Of a stretch of DNA of 64,000 nucleotides, positions 1 through 11,526 are shown in pieces. The notes below the pieces were generated by a model that saw only the letters and a list, made by a program, of their open reading frames with translations, was not told the origin of the DNA and ran no database searches. The number at the start of each line of letters is the position of its first letter. Position 1 is the first letter of the stretch. Origin of the DNA: Plazaster borealis (taxonomy: Eukaryota; Echinodermata; Asteroidea; Forcipulatida; Labidiasteridae); contig CM037464.1 in NCBI GenBank assembly GCA_021014325.1, positions 5,673,127 to 5,737,126 on the forward strand. The letters are read 5' to 3'. Both the position numbers and the translations under genes were made by a program.

Positions 1-91
1 TTCTGAAAAAAATTCTCTTCTTTTTTCTTTTTTTTCCCTGGCAAAAGGGGGGGGGGGCGTGCGCCCCCACGCCCCCCTGGATCCGCGCCTG
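1..91. mobile_element. Partial copy of the CAGGGGCGGATCC element
   Basis: Right end only (cccccctggatccgcgcctg at 72-91), cut by the window start. Matches the right end at 1036-1051. Confidence 0.65.
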
Positions 92-858
92 CCATAGAGT
101 TCTTAAAAGTTAACAATAATAATTTTTACAGAACAGAGTTTTTCAACGGTTTCTTTTTCTCTTTTTTTCTTTATTTCCGTTTTAGTTCTTTTTAATTGAG
201 TGGTCAACTTCATGGGAAAATTAATAGTTCAGTGAGATCATATCAATGTACAGATATCGCCTAAGCACATAAGATCCAACAGTGTCTTACAAAAAAACTG
301 TCAGGAAAAATCATTACAACTTACTTTAGACTATTATCATAAATTCAAGCTTTACAAATTGTCCATCAACTCATTTTTACTTATAACATACCAGGAAAGA
401 AAAGAACTCATTCATGATGTTTTGAAAGTACCGAGTAGGCCCTATTGTCGAAACATTATTTCGAAATAAATGTGTCTTGTTTGTACAGGGAAAGGAAATG
501 TTTACCTCATGTTTTCTTACCGCTATCTGTTCGCTTCTTATCAAGGTCTAAAACACACAACCAACTTTGGTAACGTGATGAAGGACCAGTATCCGCACAT
601 GTGTGACCCGCAAACATAATACATGAAGTAACAAACCTGTGAACTTTTAATTTTAAGCTCAATGGGTCATCGGAGTCAGGACAACATACCCACGACTGTT
701 CAACAATTGCATTTCGGACCTGAGAGATCAAAACTATATAGTTTTTACAGTGTGATTGTTTTATTTATTTATCAAAAACTATAGACCATGTATCCTGCGA
801 CTTTGCTAAACAAGTTGTGATGTCACAATATAAATCACATTGGCGATAAATTATTGAA
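92..858. other. No gene seen
   Basis: AT-rich unique-looking sequence with no ORF resembling a protein and no clear repeat. Confidence 0.6.
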
Positions 859-1051
859 CAGGGGCGGATCCAGGATTTTCCAAACGGGGGGGCGTGAAAA
901 TATACCAAGCAGCAAAATCTTCCCTTCCCCATTTCTCCCCCCCCTTCTCTCTCTCTCCCTCTTTTTTTCTTTTCTCCAACTTTTTTTTTTTTTTAATATT
1001 AAATGGGGGGGGGGGTGCGCCCCCACGCCCCCCCCCCTGGATCCGCGCCTG
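859..1051. mobile_element. Short element with CAGGGGCGGATCCAGG ends
   Basis: Terminal inverted repeats caggggcggatccagg and cctggatccgcgcctg, poly-G/C stretches next to each end, and TTGAA on both outer sides as a possible target duplication. Resembles hAT-type MITEs; class is inferred. Confidence 0.7.
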
Positions 1052-1341
1052 TTGAAAACCCATCTTAATGAAATCCTCTGAGCAGCAACGGGAATTTGTT
1101 TACATGCTGGACCCACTGGGCGCGCACGAGAGGCACGAGAGGGGGGCACAATTCTTGTTCTAACGGTCTGAACAGATGAATAGATGTTCCCTGGACCCAC
1201 ACACTAAAGATTGAAGCATTCTTGAAATGTACACATTGGTTCACTACTAATATTCAAAACATAGTGAATTTCGAAAGGATTAAGCTTTTGTGCACACAAT
1301 ATGATATGAAAGAGGTTTTTTTTAAAGGTAGTTTAAAAAAA

Positions 1342-1410
1342 TAGCGGAATTGATCCACACATGTTGTAATATTATTGTTTTAAAAAAGTATGAAGCTGGT
1401 CCTCCCGCCT
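1342..1410 (+). repeat. Dispersed repeat, copy 1
   Basis: tagcggaattgatccacaca followed by aagtatgaagctggtcct; same order at 3619-3690. Short relic of an unidentified element. Confidence 0.6.
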
Positions 1411-3141
1411 GCTCCCCGTGGCTGCTCGGAGGGTTTTTAAGATGTGCTTTGTGAAACTCGAGACCTGCGGGCACGTTTTGTACACAGCTCAATGGAAGCA
1501 AACATGAAATCTTTCTTTTCATAGAGGTCTGATCATCAACTTTTGATATGAAGACAGGAGGCACATCTCAAAACTTGTCTTCAGCTGTTACTTTTTATAA
1601 CTCTTCGATTGATGTGGAAATTATGACAAGATGTACACTTTCACATATAGCCATGCAGTTTAGTGTCCAATCTTGCCTGTCAGAAAGGCCCTGGGATGTA
1701 CAAGGTCAGCATTTCAGACAATCTATTTCAATCAATTGACATTCCCCAACGTCTTTATAATGTTTACATCTGTGCACTTAAATCTTACCAGTGTTATGCA
1801 CACCCTTTAAGTAGAAAGTAAAAGAGATATCCTATGTTTTAATAGCAATTGGATATAGAAAGATTCCAGGATATAGGCCTATCTACCACTGGGTATATCA
1901 TTTATTCTAGCACTTTTCCAAGTGCCTTAACTTCCTGGATCCAGTTTCTATTTTCGCAGAGTTGTTTACCTTCAAACACATCACTACTTCAACACAATGC
2001 CACCGATACTCATTTCCCATCATGCAGCTCCATAGCTCAAATGACAGGATGAGCAATTATCGAAAGATAAACAAAATGGTTTTATAAAAGCTCACCGACT
2101 CAAAAGTTCACACACCGGTTACCCCTAAAGAGAAACATTTCCGTCTGAAACACTGTCAGATCGAGAAAATTAATAAAGGTTTTCCCGGCCGATTTCAACA
2201 AGAATTCATTTAATTTGACATCCGGCTCATTCAATTTCGTTTGAAAATGAACGCGATCCGTTGGATCAGCATTCAAGAGTCATAAAGAAGTAAATAACAG
2301 TTTAGCATTCACTGGTCAAAAAAGATAATTCAAATTCATGAGGTCGCAAAGATCATTCAATTTCGCAAAAGCCAGCAGCAAGAGGCCGGACAACCAATTC
2401 AATTTCATCAGTGTATAGTAACTAGAAATTCAACTGAAGAAGTGAAAATGTTGTCTAGAAAGTCTATAAATGAAATAGAAAGACTGAAACGAACCTGGAT
2501 GACAACAATTCGTAAGGAAATCATATGTGCACGAAAACGAAGTTGAATGCAATGAATATTAGAGAAAAAAGCGTGAATTTGAATGCGTGTTATTGAAACT
2601 TAATTGTATTTTTGCTGAAATTGTCCGGGAAACCTTTAGTAAACTCAAGTTCCCCATTGTTATTGATTTAGATTTCCAGCTGTCCACGGTAATTGCATTC
2701 TACCTACAGTCAGTACTCACAAAGTTACAAACATTATGACAAATTTCAAAAGATACACACTTTATTTTAATGTCATCATACCTGTTTTTTAAAATAATTT
2801 AATTAGGTATGTTTGGAAGTATTCACCACAAATAGTACAATACCAGTAATTGTTTTCTCTCCCGACAATTCATCGTTAAGGTTTAAGATAACATGAAATA
2901 CCGTCCCGTATTTGATAACTTTTCGCAAAACATGTTGTGTCTTTTCATAGTAAGTTATGTTTATATAAACTCCTACAAATAAAAGAGTTAGGCCTAAACA
3001 TAATAATAATAAGAAGAAGAAAACAAATATTATATTAAATAGTTACACAGGTTAAAATAATTTTAAGATTTTCTACACTTAGTTGATTAAGTTAATTATT
3101 TTAAAATCCAACATAACACAAAACAAAAAAAGAAGAAGAGA
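1411..3141. other. No gene seen
   Basis: AT-rich. 'attcaatttcg'-like words recur loosely at 2205-2420; otherwise nothing assignable. Confidence 0.5.
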
Positions 3142-3466
3142 GTTAATGACCTGACGTTTCGACCCTAGCAGAGTCTTTCTCGAAGGCTAAATGACACACA
3201 AGACACATAGAAATTTACTTGTTGTGTGTGTACTTGTGTGCATACTTGAAGTATACTGGTTGGTGTTAGTGGAAATAAATGAAGAGAGAGAGAGAGGGGG
3301 GGCAGATAGCATTAAAAAAGAAGAAGAAGCAAGAGATGAATAATAAAGAAGGAAACAAGGGGGTAGGGTAGAGTCAAGGGGCTGGTTTATCCACAAAAGA
3401 CAAACATCATCGAGAATATAGGGAGAAAGACTCTGCTAGGGTCGAAACGTCAGGCCATTAACTACT
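3142..3466. repeat. Inverted pair of hammerhead-like units
   Basis: 3142-3199 (minus) and 3423-3466 (plus) carry the same unit, agactctgctagggtcgaaa cgtcaggccattaact, in opposite orientation around about 220 bp of GA-rich sequence. A third copy is at 53984-54045. Confidence 0.7.
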
Positions 3467-3618
3467 TTTTGCATTTATACCATAGGTCCTTTTGGTTGGT
3501 AAGCAGTTTGCAAGAGCTAATTCTATTTTTCCATAATAAACAACGATCCCATCGGCCAATAAATATAATTTGGGTGATAAAAGTAATCCTTTAACTATTA
3601 TTGATTTAAGATAAATTA

Positions 3619-3690
3619 TTAGCGGAATTGATCCACACATTTTGTAGTTATTACAAAAAGTATGAAGCTGGTCCTTCCAACTGCGCAAAC
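3619..3690 (+). repeat. Dispersed repeat, copy 2
   Basis: Matches 1342-1410 with a slightly different spacer (acattttgtagttattac). Confidence 0.6.
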
Positions 3691-4061
3691 TATTATTATA
3701 AATTCATAAATACCCCAGACAGTTTCGCTACTCCTATTGGTGGAGAACGCGTCACGTGGGGGTGTTTAAACGGTTGATAAAGACACAGCTGAAGCTGTTT
3801 AAGACCGGCTGGCTTCGCGTGTTGGGCGCGCAAGCTCATGTACACCAATTTAAATTACGCAGAACGCAATTCATAGCTATTAGTAACAGCGCGTGATATG
3901 TGTGTACACGCGCGTATACACACCGACCGACGCGCACAAAACATTTTTACAAAAGTTTTTGGAAATTTGCAAACTTCGAAAAATTCGCAAAAGAAACAGT
4001 GTGACATTGTCTATAATTGTGATATTATATATTGCTTTTTAACATAAGGGCATTTATGAAT

Positions 4062-4216
4062 GGGAATAAAAGAGTAGTGACTCGTTCTTAAACGGCCGTT
4101 TGGTCGTGGCCGTGCGATAAAGGCCCTCGCCTTCGGCTCGGGCCTTTATCACACGGCCACGACCCTGCCGGTTTTAAACGGCCGTTTAAGAACTCGTCGC
4201 CTACTCTTTTATTCCC
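4062..4216. repeat. Near-perfect 155-bp hairpin
   Basis: Arms gggaataaaagagtag / ctactcttttattccc with inner ttcttaaacggccgttt / aaacggccgtttaagaa and gtcgtggccgtg / cacggccacgac; the small central stem is aggccctcgccttcggctcg, then ggcct. GC-rich core in AT-rich surroundings. Confidence 0.8.
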
Positions 4217-4307
4217 TTATTAACTTAGGAGCTCCTTATTCCGACTCCACCAACATGTTAGTTATAAGGGGGCGGTACCCATACACCTTGATGTAAATCT
4301 CCACTAA

Positions 4308-4768
4308 GGCTATAAGTAAAACAAATACATGTTTAGCGTCCCCACCCGCTTCCTTTTTTGGGGGGCCGCATGAATTTTATTTTTACCAATCCAAAATGAG
4401 ATTTAAAAACCATAAAACGTCAACTGATACAGCAGAAAATAAATTACCTGCAAGTCAGAACTTAGCCTGTGCCTGTTGTTACACGGTTAAAAACAGATCG
4501 TTTAGTTACACATTTACATTTATTCTTGTGAAAGTGAGCTACAGCAGGGTTTTTAATACTGAACAAACTATTAAATTAAACCACTGTAAATATCCAGGTC
4601 TGACGTGTTTCTTTCATTATTGTGTGTTGGACAGTGGAAAAACCAATGGTTGTTCTAAATTTTAAAAAGAATGGTGGCAGTCTTGCAAAAAGAGAGGAAA
4701 AAAAGCCCCTCCCTCTTCCTTTTTTTTAGGAATCCGGACGCTAAACATGTTTTTTTTTATACTCGGCC
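4308..4768. mobile_element. Foldback element with ACATGTTTAGCGTCC ends
   Basis: Inverted ends acatgtttagcgtcc and ggacgctaaacatgt, outermost ctcggcc on the right. About 460 bp; second copy 10448-10897. Confidence 0.7.
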
Positions 4769-5077
4769 TAAAACTGACCAATACAACTATTTTGATAACC
4801 AGCCATGGGTAAACAACAGAAGCATCTCTCAACAAATAATTTTTTTCAACACATACACAATATTCCTTAAAATTTAACAGGGTTACGAATCTGGGAAAAT
4901 GAACATTTTTAAAACTTGACATAATCAACAAAATAAAATTAAAAGCCTCTGATCTTTACTAAGTGATACGCAGATCTTGCAAATGAATGACAATAATTTT
5001 TAAAAAATTGATTTAAAATTGCTGCACATGATATTAAAAACATAATTGTATGATGACATTCTCTTTTGAAACCTGCA

Positions 5078-5273
5078 GGGCCCAATGTCATAAAGCTGCT
5101 TAAGCAGAAAATATTGCTTAATTTTCTGCTCAGCAGAAATGAGCAGGGAACAAACCGTTCAAAAATTGTACCATGCGAAATGGTACTTTGGCTGGTAACC
5201 TTATTCTGGTAAGCATAATTTTGTTGTGCTTAGCAACTTTTTTTGTGCTTAAGCAGCTCTATGAAAATGGGTT
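5078..5273. mobile_element. GGGCCCAAT element, family G1
   Basis: Ends gggcccaatgtcataaagct and agcagctctatgaaaatggg are inverted. Other copies at 7293-7376 (partial), 50167-50637 (interrupted) and 63181-63373. Confidence 0.7.
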
Positions 5274-5408
5274 CTGTTCACACTTACCAATACATTTACA
5301 GTAGTCGAGAGTTTGGTCGATTGTTATATTTCGCTCTTATGTAAAGGGTAAGGCACATTTTCCCTGGTATCTGGCACCTGTTTGATTAAGGAATTTAAAT
5401 GTAAACCT

Positions 5409-5549
5409 GGGCCCAATTTCATGGCACTGCTTACCAAATAATTCTGCATAATTCTGCGCTTACGCGCACTGTAACGTGTGTATTGCTATGGGACGCAGCT
5501 GGGCGTAAGCGCAGAATTCCACAGTAAGCAGTGCCATGAAGTTGGGACC
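5409..5549. mobile_element. GGGCCCAATTTCATGG palindromic element, family G2
   Basis: 141 bp; ends gggcccaatttcatggcact / agtgccatgaagttgggacc, inner tctgcgcttacgc / gcgtaagcgcaga. Confidence 0.75.
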
Positions 5550-5732
5550 AGATCATTTTAAGGGGATACCAAGGCCGGATGTTAGCATGGAGGCAAAATC
5601 CCATATTATGCATGACCCAATACGCAAGATCGGCACGCAAAGGATTCTTGGTGAAACCCAAGTCCAAGCAACACACCGGCAACCATCAATCATGGCGCAC
5701 TGTTTTTGAAGCAATGCGGTACACAGCTATAT

Positions 5733-5990
5733 ATAGACCTTTCTATTGCAACGTCACAGCCCGACTTTTTGCCAACCAAGGGTGGACAACTATGGAAGGC
5801 CATAAATGCAAAGCAAAAACAGATAGCCAGTTTGTAACAGCGTTACACAAACTTCAAAAATAGGGTTGAATTTGTTGGAAACAAAGCAACCATGGGAAGG
5901 TTTTTTTCATTGAAAGTTTGCAGAAATGTTGAATTTAGCAAATATTTGGCCGTCCATGCCAACCAGTTTATCAAAATATAGAAAGGTCTT
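5733..5990. mobile_element. Element with TATAGACCTTTCTA ends
   Basis: atatagacctttctattg and tatagaaaggtctttac are inverted about 250 bp apart. Similar TATAGACC ends occur at 11023, 38240 and 41203. Confidence 0.5.
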
Positions 5991-6389
5991 TACAACTTGG
6001 CACAGTTACATGTAAACAACAGCATGGCGTCCATCTTGGCAGCTTGATTTCATATTTCAACTGTACTCGGTTTCCCACGATGCATTGTGGTGTATTTTCA
6101 AAATGGCGCTTGTGCATATGGACTATTATTGCCTCTCTGATGTTTTGAAAATGTAATAAAGAATTCTGAAAAGTGCAGCTCAAAACCAACAACAAAATAA
6201 TAAATAGCACCTTTCTTATCTCTGCTGAAGGGCAAGAACTTTCTTCAACTCAATTCGTCTTGCTCCTCCAAGACGATTTTCCCCCCATTTTTTCTTGAGA
6301 ATTTTAAAACAAAAGACCACCCTGAATACGCCCACAATCATCTCACTGTAAACACTCATGTTCTGTTGGATAAACCATAAAAAAAGTAA

Positions 6390-6683
6390 AGTAAAGTCTG
6401 TCTCGAGCCAATATGGCTCATCAGTCCGTTGTTTATATCCGGTTTTCTTGGCATTATACAACTGAGAATATTTCTATATGCCCTGTACAGGATGCCAGTC
6501 CATCGATTACTCCCCAGCTCTCGCCGGTAACCATTTGTACTCCTGGGTGAAGAGAAGCAATAATGGTTAACTGTCTTGCTTAAAGACACAAGTGTAACGA
6601 CCGGGACTCGAACCCACACTCTGCTGATCAGAAACACCAGAGCTTAAGTCCGGTGCTCTTATCACCTCAGCCACGACACGCCA
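6390..6683 (-). mobile_element. SINE family C
   Basis: Antisense copy: tRNA-like head at 6683 (cagccacgacacgcca) and a body with the reverse of gtaccggcgagagctgggg, which distinguishes family C from A and B. Confidence 0.75.
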
Positions 6684-7292
6684 CTAATAAACGATAGAAC
6701 AAGGGATAAACTTAAACATGTCCTTCTTATATACAATCAAAATATATCAGTGCACAGTATATTGCACATGTTAATAATGATAATTCTTTGTGTGTCCCCC
6801 CTTTTTTTTTTTACAATCCTGATTGTTTGTCTGCCAAACCTACATAAATACATACAAGCAGCAGTGATAGACAACATACCTTTCTTTTGTTTACAAACAT
6901 TTACCTCCATTTTGTATGGGCGGCCTCGAGTAGCCTATCATGACTGGATTCTGGACGAATTTCAACATTTCTTTTCTTAATGAAGAGAATGTGTTTTGTT
7001 TTGTTTTGAGTAGCACAATGAGTCATTTGCGGAATACAAAAGCTTACCCCAAAGCATGTGACAACTGTCTCGATGAGTCATTGTACTAGACATTATTCAA
7101 ATCTAACTCACAAGTGGCTTATTGAGTTATCAGTGATATGGATTATCTTATAGCATTTACAATAACCATAACATTGTTTGTTTGTTTGTTTATTGTTGGG
7201 GGTTTTTTGGCAGAGAAGGCCGCCCATACTTTTGTTCATATAAACATTTTAGTTACAATACAGTCAGTTACAGCATGGAGTGTGCTCCATGG

Positions 7293-7376
7293 TTATGCTG
7301 GTATGCTGCTAATGTTTGCTTAGCAGAAAAAGTCTAAGCAATTTTTGGCTGCTAAAGCAGCTCTATGAAATTGGGC
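7293..7376. mobile_element. Family G1 element, right part
   Basis: tgcttagcagaaaaagtcta and agcagctctatgaaattggg; left end missing. Confidence 0.55.
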
Positions 7377-7523
7377 CAAGGTAGAAGTCATCCACAGTGA
7401 CTCTTTATGACTCACTCTACAAGTACCTCTTCAACACGTAACTACAATAATGCACATAAATTCTGATGTTATACACTAGGCCTAATCATTGAAACCCTTT
7501 GCTTCTCCAAATCAAGCATGGTA

Positions 7524-7730
7524 TTAGCCTTGCCCAAGGCTCTTTACGCAAGCACCCCACTTTGAATTCACCAGTAGCATAACAATACTGGCACGGTACT
7601 ACTGCAGTACTTGATATACAGTATACCGTGGGGTCGAAAGGGCCTACTGCATTAGTACCGTGCCAGTATTGTTATGCTACCTGGTGAATTCAAAGCAGGG
7701 TGCTTGCGTAAAGAGCCTTGGACAAGGCTA
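7524..7730. repeat. 207-bp hairpin
   Basis: Arms tagccttgcccaaggctctt ... against aagagccttggacaaggcta, inner gcataacaatactggcacgg / ccgtgccagtattgttatgc. Arms about 85 bp with few mismatches and a short loop. Confidence 0.8.
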
Positions 7731-7819
7731 GCATGGTATTTGGTTCTTGGAAAAAATTAGGAAACTTTTTGTTTTGAGTACAAGGGCTGTCCTACTTGTT
7801 CATATGGTGTAGGGTTTAA

Positions 7820-8083
7820 TAGACTTTTCAGACTATTTAATCACATTTGTTCCAAATTTTAATCTGAGAAGCGTTACTGACAGTAACGTTTCTCAGATTG
7901 TGCATTCCAATGCAAATTATTCTTCCTAAGTGGACATAACCACTCCAGATTTTCGGCAATACTCAAAAACGTTACCACCTTTTGAAATGACATTTTTACA
8001 GGTTAGTTTTATGGTATATATCTACAACTAGGGATTGAAACAAACAGTGGGTTCCACTTACCAAACGTATACAATCCCTTTAA
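7820..8083. mobile_element. Family 2 MITE, left-truncated
   Basis: Has the gcgttactgacagtaacgtt centre and the intact right terminus (accaaacgtatacaatccct, TTAA). The left terminus is absent. Confidence 0.65.
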
Positions 8084-8511
8084 ATGGATAACAACATTAA
8101 GTAAAATAAACATGTACTGTACATGCTTGCATATAGCAGATTAGTCGGTAGTGGAAGTTGAACTTATTTATAGCCAAATATCAATTGTCCTCATTTCGCA
8201 CAAGTTTATAAAAAATACACTCAGCACCAAATACCTGTACATTTAAGCATTTAAAAATTTAACAAAACATCTTGCTCTAAAACAAATTAAGTGATAAATT
8301 AATTTTAAAAATTGTATATTATTTATAACAGATAAAATGAATCACAAAATCGTATCATACAGCAGTGCACATCTCATAGCTTTATCATGCCGCAAAAGAA
8401 TGAAAAATAGTCTGGTTCCTTTAAAATGAAGTGAATGTTTTTCCCCTGTTTTCATTTCATAAACAGAGGAGTTAAACAAAGATGTCTAGAGTGTTTTATC
8501 TTAGGCCTAAA

Positions 8512-8742
8512 CACTGCAAAAACTGGGGTGTTAAAATTGACACCATGGGTGTGACATTTGTAGATACCGAAGAGAGAATCACAATTAACATCTTAAGGTG
8601 TTAAAATACCACCAATGTAATTGTTTTTGCAGAAAAAAAGTGTTATTTTAAACACCCTATGGTGTAAATTTTGATTCTCTCTTCGGTATCTATATGTGAC
8701 AACACCCATGGTGTCAATTTTAACACCCCAGTTTTTGCAGTG
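8512..8742. mobile_element. 231-bp palindromic element with CACTGCAAAAAC ends
   Basis: cactgcaaaaactggggtgt / acaccccagtttttgcagtg plus inner gaagagagaatcacaatt / aaattttgattctctcttcg. A looser relative is at 46253-46460. Confidence 0.8.
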
Positions 8743-9688
8743 TACCTTTGTTTGGGTGGCACTGAGTACCACAAATTAATTAACTGGGTTGGCACAAAGT
8801 TGCCCCTTTTTAATAAAATATTTAATTTAAACCTTTGTTATGGAGAATACATGTACTTTTTGTTTTTGGTAACAATATTGATTTATTGATTTGATATGGG
8901 TGATTTGGTAGCATTAATACAAGATAATTATTATTTAATAGATGATCATTTTTAATAGATGTTAACTTGTATTATTATTATTATTATTTATTTTGTATTA
9001 TGTTTTGTTTTTCAGTGAAGGCAGCTTTACTTTTTCCAACCAAGGTCGACAAATTTAACACCCAATGTCACAAAAGAAAGGTCTACATGATGAAACAGCC
9101 CACTTCAATCATTCAAGTAAAAGGAAATGGAGTTGACAAACAAAAATCAAAAGTTTCCCTTTGTGAATTCTGGTTTTTCTTGGTACCCTTGTTTCTCTTC
9201 CTTGTTAAAGGTAGGGTTATAGATTGGGTTGTTGTATGTACTGCTGATTTGTAGGCAACATTATCAAGAAAGATACAATAAAAGTCACTGTGAAAGTTTC
9301 AGCTGAATACAGTGTCTACTTGTTGAGAAAACAGCCAAAACCGTCACAGTATTTTCACAAGAACGTCAAATCATCCACGTTTAATAGCGAGGTGACAGCG
9401 GGTACCAACCTCATCTTTGGTCGCAGCATTGGCGAACCGACACCAACCCAAACAAATCTGAGAAACGATTCATGCGTGAATTGTTTCTCAGATTCAAATG
9501 TTTGTCGGTTAAAGATTATCCAAACCATATTACTTTGAAGGGAATCTTTTCTCAAAATAGTTTATACTATCAACTGCTGCAGTGCTTCTTACCAAGTAAG
9601 TTTTTTATGGTCATTATTAATTTCTGGAGTAGTTACTACATTATACATTATACCTTTAAGCACTACCCTGTATAAATAATACTTATTA

Positions 9689-9690
<2 letters not shown>
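8743..9690. other. No gene seen
   Basis: An ATT run lies near 8970-8990 and a small palindrome at 9454-9500 (aaatctgagaaacgattcat / gaattgtttctcagatt). ORFs here have no protein-like composition. Confidence 0.5.

Positions 9691-9723
<33 letters not shown>
9691..9723. repeat. (AAT)n microsatellite
   Basis: About eleven uninterrupted AAT units just left of a family 1 MITE. Confidence 0.85.
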
Positions 9724-9725
<2 letters not shown>

Positions 9726-9736
9726 TCAACTTTCAT

Positions 9737-10112
9737 TTAAAGGCACTGTACACATTTGGTAATTACACAAAATATATATTAGCACATAAGTTTAATTGGT
9801 AATGAGCAACGAAAAGCTGTTGATAGTATAAATCATTGTGAGAAACGACTCCCTCTGAAGTAACGTAGTTTTTGAGAAAGAGGCAATTTCTCACTAAAAT
9901 ATTAAAAGACTTCAGGCCAGAAGCCTTTTTAAGGCATCTGAAAGCACACAAATTTGTACAAGAAGGGTGTTTTTTCTTTCATCATTTTCTTGCAACTTCG
10001 ATGACCAATTGAGCCCAAATTTTCACAGGCTTGTTATTTTACGCATATGTTGGGATACACCAAGTGAGAATACTGGTCTTTGACACTTACCAAACGTGTT
10101 CAGTGCCTTTAA
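9737..10112. mobile_element. TTAA-flanked foldback MITE, family 1
   Basis: About 375 bp, bounded by TTAA and terminal inverted repeats of the type AAAGGCATCGTACACGTTTG. Internal landmarks are acgactccctctgaagtaac and atgaccaattgagcccaaat. No coding capacity. TTAA boundaries suggest piggyBac-type mobilisation, which is inference. Confidence 0.8.
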
Positions 10113-10447
10113 ACATTTTCAGGCCTTGAAATTATGGAGTTTCTACTACATGTACATGTATTCTACAAAAAACCCATAAAATAAACTGGAAAACTGCACT
10201 GAACAAACATTGATCAACTTTTGGAACATTCACTTGGAAATTTTGCTAGGGAGTTATGCAAGCTGTGTATGTGTGCTCCTTTTTCTCAGTATCAACAATT
10301 TGTCATAAATATACATGTATGTTTGTACATCATATACATTGTTTTTCTCATCCAAAAATAATTTTGTTTTAAATATTTGAATAATAGATACAGGTGTAAG
10401 TTGAGGTAAAAGTGACTGAGTGTGTAGAATTAGGAATGTTACTTATA

Positions 10448-10897
10448 GGCCGAGTAAAAAAACAAACATGTTTAGCGTCCCCGCCCGCCTCCTTTTTGGC
10501 AGCCGCCTCCTTTTTTTAAACTATTTACTATTTTATAAAAAAAAAAGAACAAAAAGAGGGGACAATTTGACTACAATGATACAAATCATTTGTTTTTTCA
10601 TACATTGCATCACTATCTTGGAAAAAATAGCAAAAAATTGGAAAAGTAGTAAAAAAGTAGCGCCCTGTCTCCTCCTCTTTTTGGAAAAGCCCGGACATGT
10701 TCAATGTCTTGTCCAACATGTTTCTTTTATGTATTGTGTGGTTGAATACTTTGAACAGTAGAAAAAACAATGGATATTTGAAATTTAAAAAAGAATGGCG
10801 GCCATCTTGAAATAAAAAATAAAAAATAAAAAAACCCTCCTCCTTCCTTTTTTTTTAGAAACCCGGACGCTAAACATGTTTCTTTTTTTACTCGGCC
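10448..10897. mobile_element. Foldback element with GGCCGAGTAAAA ends
   Basis: Cleaner copy of the 4308 element: ggccgagtaaaaaaacaaac and its inverse at the right end, with acatgtttagcgtcc inside both. Confidence 0.8.
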
Positions 10898-11022
10898 TTA
10901 CAGGAGTACCACACATAATCAAGAGGAGAAACAATCATATTATTGAAAATATTTACATCTGATTTTGAGAAAATCCTGAAAGTGAAATCAGGCAAAAATC
11001 CTGAGAAATCACCTTATGCCTG

Positions 11023-11316
11023 CTATAGACCCATTGCATATGACGTCACATTCTCAAAAAGGACGCAGATCATTGGACGATAGCTGTTCTCTGTGCGTAA
11101 AAAACGTGCGCGTGACCTCAGCGTACCTGTTGCGTTTTGCGTTATGCAAGGGGGATCTATTGGTTTCTTACACAACGCGGAACGCGTCTCCGAACAATGC
11201 GCATCATTTTGGGTGTCACCTCTCTTTTGTGCATGTTTGTACACGATTTTGACACTCAAGATGACACCCAGAATAGGCGCATGTGAGTACGCTGTGCGTT
11301 GTGCAATGGGTCTATA
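11023..11316. mobile_element. Element with CTATAGACCCATTGCA ends
   Basis: tatagacccattgca and tgcaatgggtctata are perfect inverted repeats 294 bp apart. The interior is CG-rich (acgtgcgcgtgacctcagcg). Confidence 0.7.
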
Positions 11317-11526
11317 CACGCGTAATGAAACGGGGCATAATAAATAGAGTGAAGCTGTCTCGGACTGGATCAGCGTTCCCTCGGATTCTATTTCTATGGG
11401 TATCATGCACACACTGAAATGGAGGACCATGGTGTTAGATAGAGTATCTGGGTGCTCTTTGAACATCCAGACTTTAGTACTCAGGCTTCAAGTGTCATAG
11501 GGGGTGTGTCATCAAGAACAAAGTGG

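Noticed and set aside
835..1200. 121-aa and 75-aa ORFs on opposite strands
   Set aside because: They lie in a short inverted-repeat element with G/C and T runs; no protein character.
9290..9675. Overlapping 67-82 aa ORFs
   Set aside because: They cross a small palindrome and AT-rich sequence; no start context, splice pattern or family similarity recognised.
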